From: Chitinophagaceae bacterium
GTDB lineage: Bacteria > Bacteroidota > Bacteroidia > Chitinophagales > Chitinophagaceae
Length of the DNA: 64,000 bases
Assembly (NCBI GenBank): GCA_016720565.1
Contig: JADKKJ010000001.1
Location: forward strand, 62,001-126,000
Direction of reading: 5' to 3'
Shown here: positions 1 through 8,061 of the stretch, in pieces
How the letters are laid out: every line of letters begins with the position of its first letter
Numbering within the stretch: position 1 is the first letter of the stretch
Notes under the pieces: generated by a model
What the model saw: the letters and a program-made list of their open reading frames with translations, nothing else
Told to the model about the DNA's origin: nothing
Database searches by the model: none
Made by a program: the position numbers and the translations under genes

Positions 1-1438
1 CACCAAAGGCCCAGTTCCAGGTAAGTACCGTATCAACTGCATTTACTGCCGGTACCGGACTGAAAACACCGGGCAGGCAATGTTCAAATGGCAGCTGCGG
101 TACGGTCACTACGATCTTCCTGATATCTACAAAAGCATTCTTTATAATGGTATCCTTGCAGCCATTGGCATTACTTACGATCAATCGAACATTAAATTGC
201 CCGTAGGTTGTATAGGTATGTATCGGGTTTTGCACAGTAGAAGTAAAACCATCTCCAAAATCCCATTGCCAGCTTGTTGCGGGAGGAGCGGTGTCATCTT
301 CAAAATTTACGGTCAATGGGGGCTTGCAGGCTTTCCTGGTGAGAGCGCTGAAATCTGCCACAGGTAAGGCTATCACATTTACGACATGAGTGATGGAATC
401 GGTACAGGAAGAATAGGTATTGATCAGTTTAACCGTATAGGGACCGGCAGCCGCATAAACATGCGTGGCATTTAAACCTGTTGCGGTCCCTCCATCGCCA
501 AAATGCCAGGTGGAAGCGCCTGGAACAGGACTTGAAGTATTATTAAAAAAGGCTGTATCACCTGCACAAATAGTTGTCGGGAAACTGAAATTGGTTGTAT
601 TCAATCCTAAAGCCACCGGTGTTCCAAAAACGGTGTCTATGCAGCCAGCAGAAGAAGTAACGATCAGGCGAGGATTAAAAAGACCATTGGTAAGATAGGT
701 ATGCGTTGGATTGGCAAGGTTGGATGTGCCGGCGTCTCCAAAATCCCATGCATAGGTCAGAGTGCCAGGACCGGTGGAAGTATTAGTGAACACAATGGTG
801 GAAGGCGCCTGGCAGACTGTGGGATTAGTATGCGTGAACTGGGCATCCACTCCGGGTGCCACTGTTACCAGGTTGGTCCTTGTCTTTACTTTAAAACATC
901 CTTTATCATTGGTTACCATCAGTGAAACAGAATAACTGCCCGGAGCAGTATAGGCATGCACCGGGTTTTGCAGGGTAGAGGTTCCGCCATCTCCAAAATC
1001 CCATTGCCAGCCCGTCATGGTATTCCCGGTGCCAGGGGTAGATATGTCTGTGAATTGTGTATATAATGGAAAGCATCCATTGGTATTGGTTGCGGAGAAA
1101 TCGGCAGTAGGGTTATCGCCTACAATGATATACTGCGACTTGGAAAGTGTATTAGATCCCGAAGGATTGTTTACTGTGAGCGTAATGGTGTAAGCACCTG
1201 GAAGGAGGTAGGTAGTTATAGGATTGCGAAGAGTGGAGGTATTGCCATTGCCAAAGTCCCAACTCCAACTGGTTGGATTACCAGTTGAATTGTCAGTAAA
1301 ACTGACAACCACCGGAACACAGCCCCGTAAGGGGGTGGCAGTAAAATTAGCAACGGGCGCCTGCCCATAGGATAAAAAGAACCCTAACAGGCATGGCAAT
1401 AGCATGCTCGTATGCTTTCGGAGGGTCGTGTTTATCAT
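1..1438 (-). CDS. PKD-repeat surface protein, 3' end missing (window edge)
   Basis: The reading frame opens at an ATG at 1438 and stays open to the window edge, giving 479 visible residues. The first 26 residues form a signal peptide ending at SYGQ|AP, with a hydrophobic LLPCLLGFFL core. Then come PKD-type modules, each marked by a W-x-W-D-F-G-[DN]-G motif near residues 61, 145, 230, 312, 392 and 475, a regular spacing of about 82 residues; the sixth is cut. PKD domains are extracellular beta-sandwiches common in Bacteroidota adhesins and T9SS cargo. The missing C-terminus probably carries a sorting or gliding-type domain, but that cannot be seen here. Ligand or substrate is unknown. Stop-rich or short frames on the other strand are shadows of the repeats. 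Confidence 0.9.
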   Translation of the reverse strand, partial: MINTTLRKHTSMLLPCLLGFFLSYGQAPVANFTATPLRGCVPVVVSFTDNSTGNPTSWSWDFGNGNTSTLRNPITTYLLPGAYTITLTVNNPSGSNTLSKSQYIIVGDNPTADFSATNTNGCFPLYTQFTDISTPGTGNTMTGWQWDFGDGGTSTLQNPVHAYTAPGSYSVSLMVTNDKGCFKVKTRTNLVTVAPGVDAQFTHTNPTVCQAPSTIVFTNTSTGPGTLTYAWDFGDAGTSNLANPTHTYLTNGLFNPRLIVTSSAGCIDTVFGTPVALGLNTTNFSFPTTICAGDTAFFNNTSSPVPGASTWHFGDGGTATGLNATHVYAAAGPYTVKLINTYSSCTDSITHVVNVIALPVADFSALTRKACKPPLTVNFEDDTAPPATSWQWDFGDGFTSTVQNPIHTYTTYGQFNVRLIVSNANGCKDTIIKNAFVDIRKIVVTVPQLPFEHCLPGVFSPVPAVNAVDTVLTWNWAFG

Positions 1439-1446
1439 TCGATTTA

Positions 1447-1454
1447 CAAAGGTA
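1447..1454 (-). promoter_or_regulatory. -7 promoter box of the PKD gene
   Basis: TACCTTTG on the minus strand matches the Bacteroidota -7 consensus TAnnTTTG and ends 8 bases before the ATG at 1438, so the mRNA leader would be only a few bases. No good -33 TTG was found. Confidence 0.4.
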
Positions 1455-1503
1455 GCTATATTAGGATATATTTCCATATCCTGAGTCTGACCTGAAAAAC
1501 GGG

Positions 1504-1923
1504 CTATTGTTTATCCAGCCTCATATTTTTCGAGTCAGACCCTGTCTGGTATGCTTCCACATAGGTCCAGCCACTTCTGGTGATCGTCCAGCTTCCATTG
1601 ATCAGGTTTAGCGGATAGATCGCCGAGGTGAAACTGGCCGATGTCGTCATGGTAGTTGCATTTCCATCCCAATTGCCTGTTTTCTCAACACTGCCATTGT
1701 TGATAGCATCAACGGTCTTGTTGCTATAATATTTAAATCGATAATTAGTGAAATCGTTTGTGATACTGTTCCCATTGAGGGTAAAGGAAGTGATCTTCCA
1801 TTGGCCATCGGTCATGGCCTTTATGACCAGGTCTTCCTGTACAGCCTGAACGGCTTTTTTGCAATTGCCGGCAAGTAAGGCAAGACATAGGAATGGTAAC
1901 AGGGTTTTTGTTCTGCGAAACAT
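1504..1923 (-). CDS. small exported, possibly lipid-anchored protein
   Basis: 139 residues. The N-terminus has basic residues and a hydrophobic stretch (LLPFLCLALLAG) followed by NC-KK, so it is exported. The cysteine at about residue 21 could be a lipidation site, but the Asn before it is a poor fit to the lipobox, so cleavage by ordinary signal peptidase is also possible. The remainder (GQWKITSFTLNGNSIT, then NWDGNATTMT and SWTITRSGW) alternates polar and aromatic residues and resembles the lipocalin-like small lipoproteins of Bacteroidota, which form a beta-barrel. Family membership is inferred from this look only. It is divergent from the macroglobulin-domain gene at 1983 and lies upstream of the PKD gene on the same strand. 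Confidence 0.75.
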   Translation of the reverse strand: MFRRTKTLLPFLCLALLAGNCKKAVQAVQEDLVIKAMTDGQWKITSFTLNGNSITNDFTNYRFKYYSNKTVDAINNGSVEKTGNWDGNATTMTTSASFTSAIYPLNLINGSWTITRSGWTYVEAYQTGSDSKNMRLDKQ

Positions 1924-1982
1924 ACAACTAAAGTACGATTATTTATTTTCAGATGCAAGCTTTCTGTAAGTTTACAGTCGCC

Positions 1983-4346
1983 ATGAAAACCTTACTCATA
2001 TTATTATTTTTTCCCTGCTTGTTTATCAATGCCCAGCGCCCGGAACAGGTGCTTGCAAAATGGTCGGCGAATGCCAGGATAGAAAAGATCCACCTGCATT
2101 TCGACCGTGAAAAATATCTTGCGGGTGAGACCATCTGGTTCAAAGCCTATTTATCTTCCGACCAGCTGCCGGATACCATCAGTTCAACTTTATATGCCGA
2201 GATCTTCAATGAACAGGGAAAGATCATTCAGCGAAGGATACTTCCTGTGGTGGCAGGAACCAGCAGGGGAAATTTTGAGTTGCCCGATTCACTCCATGCA
2301 GGTAATTACCTGGTAACGGCGTTTACTTCCCAAATGATCGACGCCGGTCCGGAATTTATTTTTCGCAGGAAGATCTATGTGTATGGTAAAGAATTGAAAA
2401 ACGCCCAGCCAGGGCATGCTGCCATACGCATGGAGTTTTTTCCGGAAGCAGGAAACCTTATTGAAGGGAAAAATAATTCGGTGGCCTTTCGCATCAGTAA
2501 CCAGGATGGACTTCCGGTTTCAGCGAATGGAAAAATTACCGATGAGCAGGGTGCAGAGGTCGGCAGTTTTGCTGCCTATCATGATGGTCTTGGATATTTT
2601 GAGATCAACCCGAAGCATGGGCATACTTACCGGGCATTGATCGATACAAATCATTTTGCATTGCCAGCTGCCAGCGAGAAAGGAATTTTATTCAGCCTGG
2701 TACCACATCCGCAGGGGCACTATTTTGAGATAGACCAGAATAAAGGAGACGCATCCCTTCGCGCCTCCTTCATTATTGGCCAGATGCAGCATCAGCCCGT
2801 ATTTCGAATGGAACTGGCGCAGGGAAAAGAAGAATTGCAGGGTGTGATCAATACCGGTTCACTTCAATCTGGTATCATGCAGGTCACCGTTTTTAATAAA
2901 GATGGCTACCCGCTTGCGGAAAGACTTTGTTTTGTGAATAACAGGGAATACGAGATCCGGGCAGAATTGACCTTTGATACACTCGATACAAATCCAAGGG
3001 CCAGAAATCACTTCCTGCTAAAAATGAAAGATACCGTGCAGGGAAGTTTTTCAGTATCGGTAACAGATGCAGATTTTGACAATGGGGAATTCCGAAAAAA
3101 TAATATTTACTCCCAATTGCTGATCAGTGGTGACCTTCCGGGTTTTATAAACGACCCTGCCTGGTATTTTCGTACGGGGGCCGATTCGGCCAGTAATGCG
3201 CTCGACCTGCTAATGATGACCAATGGTTGGCGCCGGTTTAAATGGACCAAATTGCTCAATGAAAACGTTAATCAAAACCAGAAAAAGCAGAATGGATTTA
3301 TTACACTGAAAGGTAAGGCGCTGATCAGGGATACAAAGCGACCCTTTGCAGACCATGCCCTGATGGTAATGATCTATGACGCTTCAAAAAACAGGATCAC
3401 CCAGCTCACGAAAACAGATAGCAGGGGGAATTTCCAGATCGATTCGCTGGTTTTCTATGGAAGGAACCGATTGATCTTTTCAGATGTCAAGGGAAAGAAA
3501 AGCGAATACCTGGATATTGTAATGAGTGCTGATTCGCTTTCAAGGCCCTTTAGTATTCCTGCTGCCACAGCAGACTGGTTCCATGATCCAGCCCCCGGTC
3601 CCCTAAACGCATTTGCCAATGACCTGGATGCTATTTTAAAAGCAAGTGGGTTGATGCTGGAAAATGTAACCATCAAAGCAGTAAAGAAATCGGCCCTGCA
3701 GGAACTGGAAGAAAAATATACCAAGGGAGCCTTTAGCGGACCAACCGAAAAGACTATTGACCTGGTGAATAGCAATGAAGCGGAGATCTATCCAAATATT
3801 TTTGATTACCTGCAGGCCAGGGTAAATGGCCTGGTGGTGAATCGTGATGGGGCTGATTATAGTTTGCAGTACAGGCAAAGCGCGAGCATCAGCAGTATGG
3901 GTGCCTTCCCAATGGTATTATTTTTGGATGAAGTGGAAACCGATGCCAGCTTTATTGCCGCCATTCCTGCCAGCCAGGTGGCCCTTGTAAAAGTATTCCC
4001 CAATTTCGTGGCCAGCAATGGCAATGCCCCGGGCGGGGCGTTGGCGATCTATACTAAAAAAGGAGCTGACTATACTTCCTCCCGCGGTTCAATGAACTTT
4101 GGTTATTATGATGGCTATTCCATTACTAAAGAGTTTTACGCACCGGATTATCGTGTGAAAGATGAAGGCAAGCCGGATAGCAGGATCACGCTTGACTGGA
4201 GACCTGATATTTTCTGTAATTATGTGGACCCTGTATTACCCTTCTCTTTTTATAACAGCGACCGCACTAAGAAATTTCGTGTGGTGATAGAAGGGATGAC
4301 GACTAATGGAAAATTGTTTTCCATTGAAAAGGTCCTGGCAAAATGA
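1983..4346 (+). CDS. exported MG2-type macroglobulin domain protein with TonB-plug-like C-terminal region
   Basis: 787 residues from the ATG at 1983; an in-frame ATG at 1953 would add ten residues before the signal peptide, so 1983 is preferred (MKTLLILLFF...INAQ). Residues about 30-140 look like an alpha-2-macroglobulin MG2 domain (KIHLHFDREKYLAGETIWFK, then GNYLVTAFT). The middle contains further beta-rich segments and a stretch (FITLKGKALIRDTKRPFADH) like a carboxypeptidase regulatory domain. Near residues 620-720 the sequence resembles a TonB receptor plug (NIFDYLQARVNGLVV, VLFLDEVE, GGALAIYTKKG), yet there is no following beta-barrel. This MG2 plus plug layout recurs in Bacteroidota as an uncharacterised exported family; its partner and cargo are unknown. 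Confidence 0.85.
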   Translation: MKTLLILLFFPCLFINAQRPEQVLAKWSANARIEKIHLHFDREKYLAGETIWFKAYLSSDQLPDTISSTLYAEIFNEQGKIIQRRILPVVAGTSRGNFELPDSLHAGNYLVTAFTSQMIDAGPEFIFRRKIYVYGKELKNAQPGHAAIRMEFFPEAGNLIEGKNNSVAFRISNQDGLPVSANGKITDEQGAEVGSFAAYHDGLGYFEINPKHGHTYRALIDTNHFALPAASEKGILFSLVPHPQGHYFEIDQNKGDASLRASFIIGQMQHQPVFRMELAQGKEELQGVINTGSLQSGIMQVTVFNKDGYPLAERLCFVNNREYEIRAELTFDTLDTNPRARNHFLLKMKDTVQGSFSVSVTDADFDNGEFRKNNIYSQLLISGDLPGFINDPAWYFRTGADSASNALDLLMMTNGWRRFKWTKLLNENVNQNQKKQNGFITLKGKALIRDTKRPFADHALMVMIYDASKNRITQLTKTDSRGNFQIDSLVFYGRNRLIFSDVKGKKSEYLDIVMSADSLSRPFSIPAATADWFHDPAPGPLNAFANDLDAILKASGLMLENVTIKAVKKSALQELEEKYTKGAFSGPTEKTIDLVNSNEAEIYPNIFDYLQARVNGLVVNRDGADYSLQYRQSASISSMGAFPMVLFLDEVETDASFIAAIPASQVALVKVFPNFVASNGNAPGGALAIYTKKGADYTSSRGSMNFGYYDGYSITKEFYAPDYRVKDEGKPDSRITLDWRPDIFCNYVDPVLPFSFYNSDRTKKFRVVIEGMTTNGKLFSIEKVLAK

Positions 4347-4351
4347 CCAGC

Positions 4352-4972
4352 CTATTTGGGAAATGAAGTGTCATTCATGATCTGCCTGATATCTTCCGTA
4401 TGGCGGTTGCTGTGTGCTGCGATCAGCAGGCAGAGCTGGTAGCAGTCAATGCTGCCGAAAGAAAGTTTTACTATATGGTTTCGCAGGTCCTCAGTGCTGG
4501 TACGCAGGTAGCGTATATGCTGATTCCGGCTTTTTTTAAAGTCTTCCAGCGCCGCATTCCAGCCACTGTATTTTTTTCGTATGTCAAGAAAAGGATCATA
4601 AGCTATTCCATCTGCTGAACGATCCTCCGCTAATTTGATCAGATCTTCATCGTTTATTTCCACCTGTGACCTGCTGGCCTGGCTGGAAGGTTTTTTCATG
4701 GCCTGTTCCAGCAGGTCCCATAATCTTTGTTCCGTACCCGCTATATGCATGATATGATCCTGGATATTCTTTTTCTTTCCGGCAGGCCTGAATTTATATT
4801 GGGAAAGCCGCAGCCCACTTACCTGCTCTACCAGGTCTGCGCGTGTTTCCTTCATCATGGTCAGCGCTTTTTTTCTTTCCGGCTTGGTCAGTGAATTATT
4901 GGTCAGTCTTCCAGCAAGTCCGGATATAACCAATAGCCCCAAAAGTGAAAGACCCATTGTTCGTTTGAGCAT
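4352..4972 (-). CDS. exported DinB-superfamily protein
   Basis: 206 residues. It starts with a signal peptide or membrane anchor (MGLSLLGLLVISGLAG). The body is helical and carries the histidine pattern of DinB/YfiT-like four-helix bundles: DHIMHIAGTEQ in the second helix and AAHSNRHTEDIRQI near the C-terminus, which bind a divalent metal in this superfamily. The enzymatic role of the exported versions is not established; some family members are thiol-dependent transferases. The stop is 5 bases from the end of the convergent macroglobulin-domain gene, with no terminator visible between them. Confidence 0.85.
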   Translation of the reverse strand: MLKRTMGLSLLGLLVISGLAGRLTNNSLTKPERKKALTMMKETRADLVEQVSGLRLSQYKFRPAGKKKNIQDHIMHIAGTEQRLWDLLEQAMKKPSSQASRSQVEINDEDLIKLAEDRSADGIAYDPFLDIRKKYSGWNAALEDFKKSRNQHIRYLRTSTEDLRNHIVKLSFGSIDCYQLCLLIAAHSNRHTEDIRQIMNDTSFPK

Positions 4973-5066
4973 AACCTTATTTTAAACTTAGAAGGTGATC
5001 GGCCTTTCCAAAGGGTGGGGAGGGGAATTAAGGTACGAAAGAATTGGATGTAAGCAAGTCCTTCGG

Positions 5067-6050
5067 TCAAATATGTTCTGCGGGTTTCTTTTTAACCATT
5101 CCCCCCTTGGTATCACGGATGCTTTGCATTACGATAAAGGCGTGGGGGTCTATCCGTTCGATCTCAGTGGTAAGCCGGTTAACTTCCAGGCGGGTGATCA
5201 CTGTAAAAATGATATCCGCATTTGCGGCTGTTTCTCCACGTTTGCCATAACCGCGTTTTCCCTGGTAGATGGTCACGCCTCTTCCCATTTTGCTGGTAAT
5301 GAACTCGGTGATCTCATGTGTATGCGGGGATATAACGGTCACTCCCGTAAATTCCTCAATGCCTTCCAATATGAAATCAACGGTTTTGGATGCTGCCAGG
5401 TAGGTAAGAATGGAATAAAGCGCCGATTCAACATTCAGGATATAAATGGCGGCGCTGAAAATGCACACATTAAAGATCAGGATCAGGTCGCCTACAGTAA
5501 GGCTGCTTCGACGGCTCAGGTAAATGGCCAAAACCTCGGTGCCATCGATCACACCTCCACCCCGGATGCATAGTCCGATACCGCCCCCGATAAAAAAGCC
5601 GCCGAATACAGCCACCAGGATCTTGTCATTGGTTACATGCGGATAGGGGAAGAGTCCTACTACCAGGGCCAGCAGGGCAATAGCCAGCATGCTTTTCAGG
5701 GAAAAGATGCGGCTGATCTGGTGATATCCCAGGAAAATAAATGGCAAATTGAAAACAATGATCAGCAGAGCCAGCGGGATGGTACCGGTCTTATTTACCA
5801 GTAATGAAATACCCATCACCCCTCCATCGATCAAATGATTGGGTATTAAAAAACCTTTCAAACCGAAGCCTGCGGAAAAAACGCCGAGGATCATCAGGAA
5901 TATGGATCTCAGTTCACGATTAAAAGTCTTTCTAATCCTCCATGCCCCTTTGGCCAGTTGATAATCGGAGAGTGGTTCATCAGCATTCTTGCCCATCGAA
6001 CGCCTGATCTCTTTTACAAGCAAATCATTTTTTTTAGGCTTTATCTGCAT
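5067..6050 (-). CDS. YitT family membrane protein (DUF161 + DUF2179)
   Basis: 327 residues from the ATG at 6050; a longer frame to 6122 would run over the start of the divergent Nif3-like gene and is rejected. About five membrane segments fill residues 50-230 (IFLMILGVFSAGFGLKGFL, IPLALLIIVFNLPFIFLGY, LAIALLALVVGLF, ILVAVFGGFFIGGGIGLCI), with GGVIDGTEVLA typical of the family. A cytosolic DUF2179 domain follows (TGVTVISPHTHEITEFITS, GRGVTIYQGKRGY, ANADIIFTVITR, DPHAFIVM). YitT proteins are widespread; transport function is suspected but unproven. A TAAATTTG box lies three bases before the start. Confidence 0.93.
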   Translation of the reverse strand: MQIKPKKNDLLVKEIRRSMGKNADEPLSDYQLAKGAWRIRKTFNRELRSIFLMILGVFSAGFGLKGFLIPNHLIDGGVMGISLLVNKTGTIPLALLIIVFNLPFIFLGYHQISRIFSLKSMLAIALLALVVGLFPYPHVTNDKILVAVFGGFFIGGGIGLCIRGGGVIDGTEVLAIYLSRRSSLTVGDLILIFNVCIFSAAIYILNVESALYSILTYLAASKTVDFILEGIEEFTGVTVISPHTHEITEFITSKMGRGVTIYQGKRGYGKRGETAANADIIFTVITRLEVNRLTTEIERIDPHAFIVMQSIRDTKGGMVKKKPAEHI

Positions 6051-6053
6051 ATC

Positions 6054-6061
6054 CAAATTTA
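6054..6061 (-). promoter_or_regulatory. -7 promoter box of the YitT gene
   Basis: TAAATTTG on the minus strand, an exact TAnnTTTG match, separated from the ATG at 6050 by only GAT. This implies a leaderless transcript and supports the shorter start. Confidence 0.5.
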
Positions 6062-6095
6062 CGATTCGTGCTGCGAGTTTCATTATCTTTCCGCA

Positions 6096-7190
6096 ATGAA
6101 GATCGTGGAAATTATTGCTCACCTGGAATCTATTGCGCCACCCTATTTACAGGAGCCATACGATAATGCCGGTTTGATCACAGGAGATCCCCAGATGAGC
6201 TGCAGCGGAATTATTTGTTCACTGGATGCCACAGAGGAAGTGATCGAAGAGGCTATTCAGAAAAAAGTGAATTTGATCGTGGCCCACCATCCTATTGTGT
6301 TCAGCGGACTGAAAAAATTCAATGGAAAAAATTATGTGGAGAGGGCATTGATCCTTGCGATCAAAAATGATATTGCCATCTATGCCATACATACCAACCT
6401 CGACAATGTAATGCATGGGGTGAATGGAAAGATCGCAGACCTGCTGGGCCTGGTGAACCGCGAAATATTATTGCCCAAACAAGGCACCCTTAAAAAGCTT
6501 TATTTTTTTGTTCCCATCGATCATGCGGAAAAACTCAGGCAGACCATTTTTGAGGCAGGTGCGGGACTGATAGGAAATTATAGCGAATGCAGTTTTAGTA
6601 CAGCCGGTGAAGGCAGTTTCAGGGCAAATGAGTTAGCTCATCCATTTGTGGGAGAGGCGGGAAAAAGGCATTTGGAAAATGAATACAGGATCGAAGCGGT
6701 TTTCCCTTCCCATTTGCAGGAAAAACTGATCCGGGCCCTTCGTTCCGCCCACCCTTATGAAGAGGTGGCTTTTGATGTGGTGGAACTTTCCAATCCTCAT
6801 CCGGGTATCGGTTCCGGGATAGTGGGGAATCTGCCCGAGCCGCTTTCCGGACCAGCCTTCCTGGAAAAGCTGAAACAGGTCTTTGGACTGCCCATGATTA
6901 GGCATACGGCCATTCCAGACAAGGCTGTAAACAGGCTGGCGCTTTGCGGGGGTGCGGGTAGTTTTTTGATTAGCAAGGCATTAGCGGCTGGTGCCGATGC
7001 TTATATTACGGGCGACCTGAAATACCATGAATTTTTTGATGCCGATGGGCGGCTTCTTCTTTGTGATATAGGGCATTATGAAAGCGAACAGTTCACAATT
7101 GACCTGCTTAGGGAGGAATTGGCACAAAAATTCCCTACCTTTGCCGTCCTTAAAACGGGAGTTCGGACCAATCCCGTTCATTATTTTTAG
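6096..7190 (+). CDS. Nif3-like dinuclear metal center protein (GTP cyclohydrolase I type 2 homolog)
   Basis: 364 residues from the ATG at 6096, where the family's usual opening MKIVEIIAHLESIAPP begins. Metal-ligand motifs are visible: AHHP (about residue 67), IHTNLDN (about 102) and, near the C-terminus, GDLKYHEFFDADGR and DIGHYESEQ. Between the two halves lies an inserted CutA/PII-like segment (residues about 130-235, LYFFVPIDHAEKLRQTIF, SAHPYEEVAFDV), as in the longer family members. These proteins form toroidal hexamers with two metals per subunit; the physiological reaction is still unclear. It is followed after 31 bases by the zinc-ribbon gene, a common pairing in Bacteroidota. A near-consensus box TATCTTTC ends four bases before the start. 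Confidence 0.94.
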   Translation: MKIVEIIAHLESIAPPYLQEPYDNAGLITGDPQMSCSGIICSLDATEEVIEEAIQKKVNLIVAHHPIVFSGLKKFNGKNYVERALILAIKNDIAIYAIHTNLDNVMHGVNGKIADLLGLVNREILLPKQGTLKKLYFFVPIDHAEKLRQTIFEAGAGLIGNYSECSFSTAGEGSFRANELAHPFVGEAGKRHLENEYRIEAVFPSHLQEKLIRALRSAHPYEEVAFDVVELSNPHPGIGSGIVGNLPEPLSGPAFLEKLKQVFGLPMIRHTAIPDKAVNRLALCGGAGSFLISKALAAGADAYITGDLKYHEFFDADGRLLLCDIGHYESEQFTIDLLREELAQKFPTFAVLKTGVRTNPVHYF

Positions 7191-7221
7191 CGGGTCCTAT
7201 TCATTAAAAATCAAGCATATT

Positions 7222-7977
7222 ATGCCTCAGGTAAAAGAATTTTCGGTTGAAGAAAAACTCACCGCTTTGCTGACCCTGCAGAAGATCGAAAGCAAGATGG
7301 ATGAATTGAAGATTCTGAAAGGAGAGCTTCCAATGGAAGTAGCCGACCTCGAAGACGAGATCACCGGACTGACCGCCCGCAAGAATCGTATTGAAGAGGA
7401 GATCAATGGCGTTACTGAATTCATTGAGCAACGTAAGCTTGCTATCAAGGAAGCGGAGGCGCTGGAAAAGAAATACGAAAAGCAAAGCACCAACGTAAAG
7501 AATAATCGCGAATTTGAAGCGATCAATAAAGAAATGGAGATGCAGCAGCTGGAAGTAAAGCTTGCTGAAAAACATATTAAGGACGCAACTGAAGAGATCG
7601 CAGAAAAAGCAGTAGGACTGGAAAAAGCCAGGAAGATCATCGCTACCAAAGAAGCGGTTCTGGCCACCAAAAAAAGCGAGCTTGACAAGATCATCAGCGC
7701 GAATGAAAAGGAGGAAAAACAATACGCTAAGCAGGCCGCTGATGCCCGCGGTCACGCAGATGAACGCTTACTTGCAAGCTATGACAAGATCCGCCGTTCT
7801 TACCGTAATGGGTTGGCAGTAGTACCTGTAGAAAGAGATGCCTGCGGAGGTTGTTTCAACGCTATCCCCCCTCAGAAGCAAAGTGAGATCCGTCAGCATA
7901 AGAAGGTGATCATTTGCGAAAACTGCGGCAGGATCCTGGTTGATGAGGAACTGAACAGTAAAGTGGAAGTGAAATAA
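7222..7977 (+). CDS. coiled-coil C4-type zinc ribbon protein
   Basis: 251 residues from the ATG at 7222 (MPQVKEFSVEEKLTALLTLQ). Residues about 10-195 are a long charged antiparallel coiled coil rich in Glu and Lys, and the C-terminus holds a four-cysteine zinc ribbon, C-GG-C-FNAI...II-C-EN-C. This architecture is the conserved C4-type zinc ribbon family found across bacteria, often next to Nif3-like genes as here. A nucleic-acid role is suspected for the family but not shown. It is probably cotranscribed with the Nif3-like gene, and a strong terminator follows it at 8001. Frames antisense to the coiled coil are low-complexity shadows. Confidence 0.93.
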   Translation: MPQVKEFSVEEKLTALLTLQKIESKMDELKILKGELPMEVADLEDEITGLTARKNRIEEEINGVTEFIEQRKLAIKEAEALEKKYEKQSTNVKNNREFEAINKEMEMQQLEVKLAEKHIKDATEEIAEKAVGLEKARKIIATKEAVLATKKSELDKIISANEKEEKQYAKQAADARGHADERLLASYDKIRRSYRNGLAVVPVERDACGGCFNAIPPQKQSEIRQHKKVIICENCGRILVDEELNSKVEVK

Positions 7978-8000
7978 AAATTAGTCGAATATTTTCAGGA

Positions 8001-8028
8001 GCTGCCGGGTTTTCCCGGCAGCTTTTTT
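8001..8028 (+). terminator. intrinsic terminator after the zinc-ribbon gene
   Basis: Perfect 9-bp stem GCTGCCGGG / CCCGGCAGC with a TTTT loop, followed by TTTTTT. It begins 23 bases after the stop codon at 7977 and separates the Nif3/zinc-ribbon unit from recN. Confidence 0.93.
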
Positions 8029-8049
8029 ATTTGGGGCCGCCATTTTATT

Positions 8050-8057
8050 TTAATTTG
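8050..8057 (+). promoter_or_regulatory. near-consensus -7 box of recN
   Basis: TTAATTTG, one base from TAnnTTTG, ends four bases before the GTG start at 8062. It lies after the terminator, so recN has its own promoter and possibly no leader. Confidence 0.35.
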
Positions 8058-8061
8058 CCAT

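Noticed and set aside
80..925. Three short plus-strand frames opposite the PKD repeats
   Set aside because: They are antisense to a long minus frame with a signal peptide and six regular PKD motifs, and have no start context or family resemblance.
7204..7755. Long minus-strand frames opposite the zinc-ribbon protein
   Set aside because: They are low-complexity (Phe/Leu or Ser-rich) mirror images of the Glu/Lys coiled coil.
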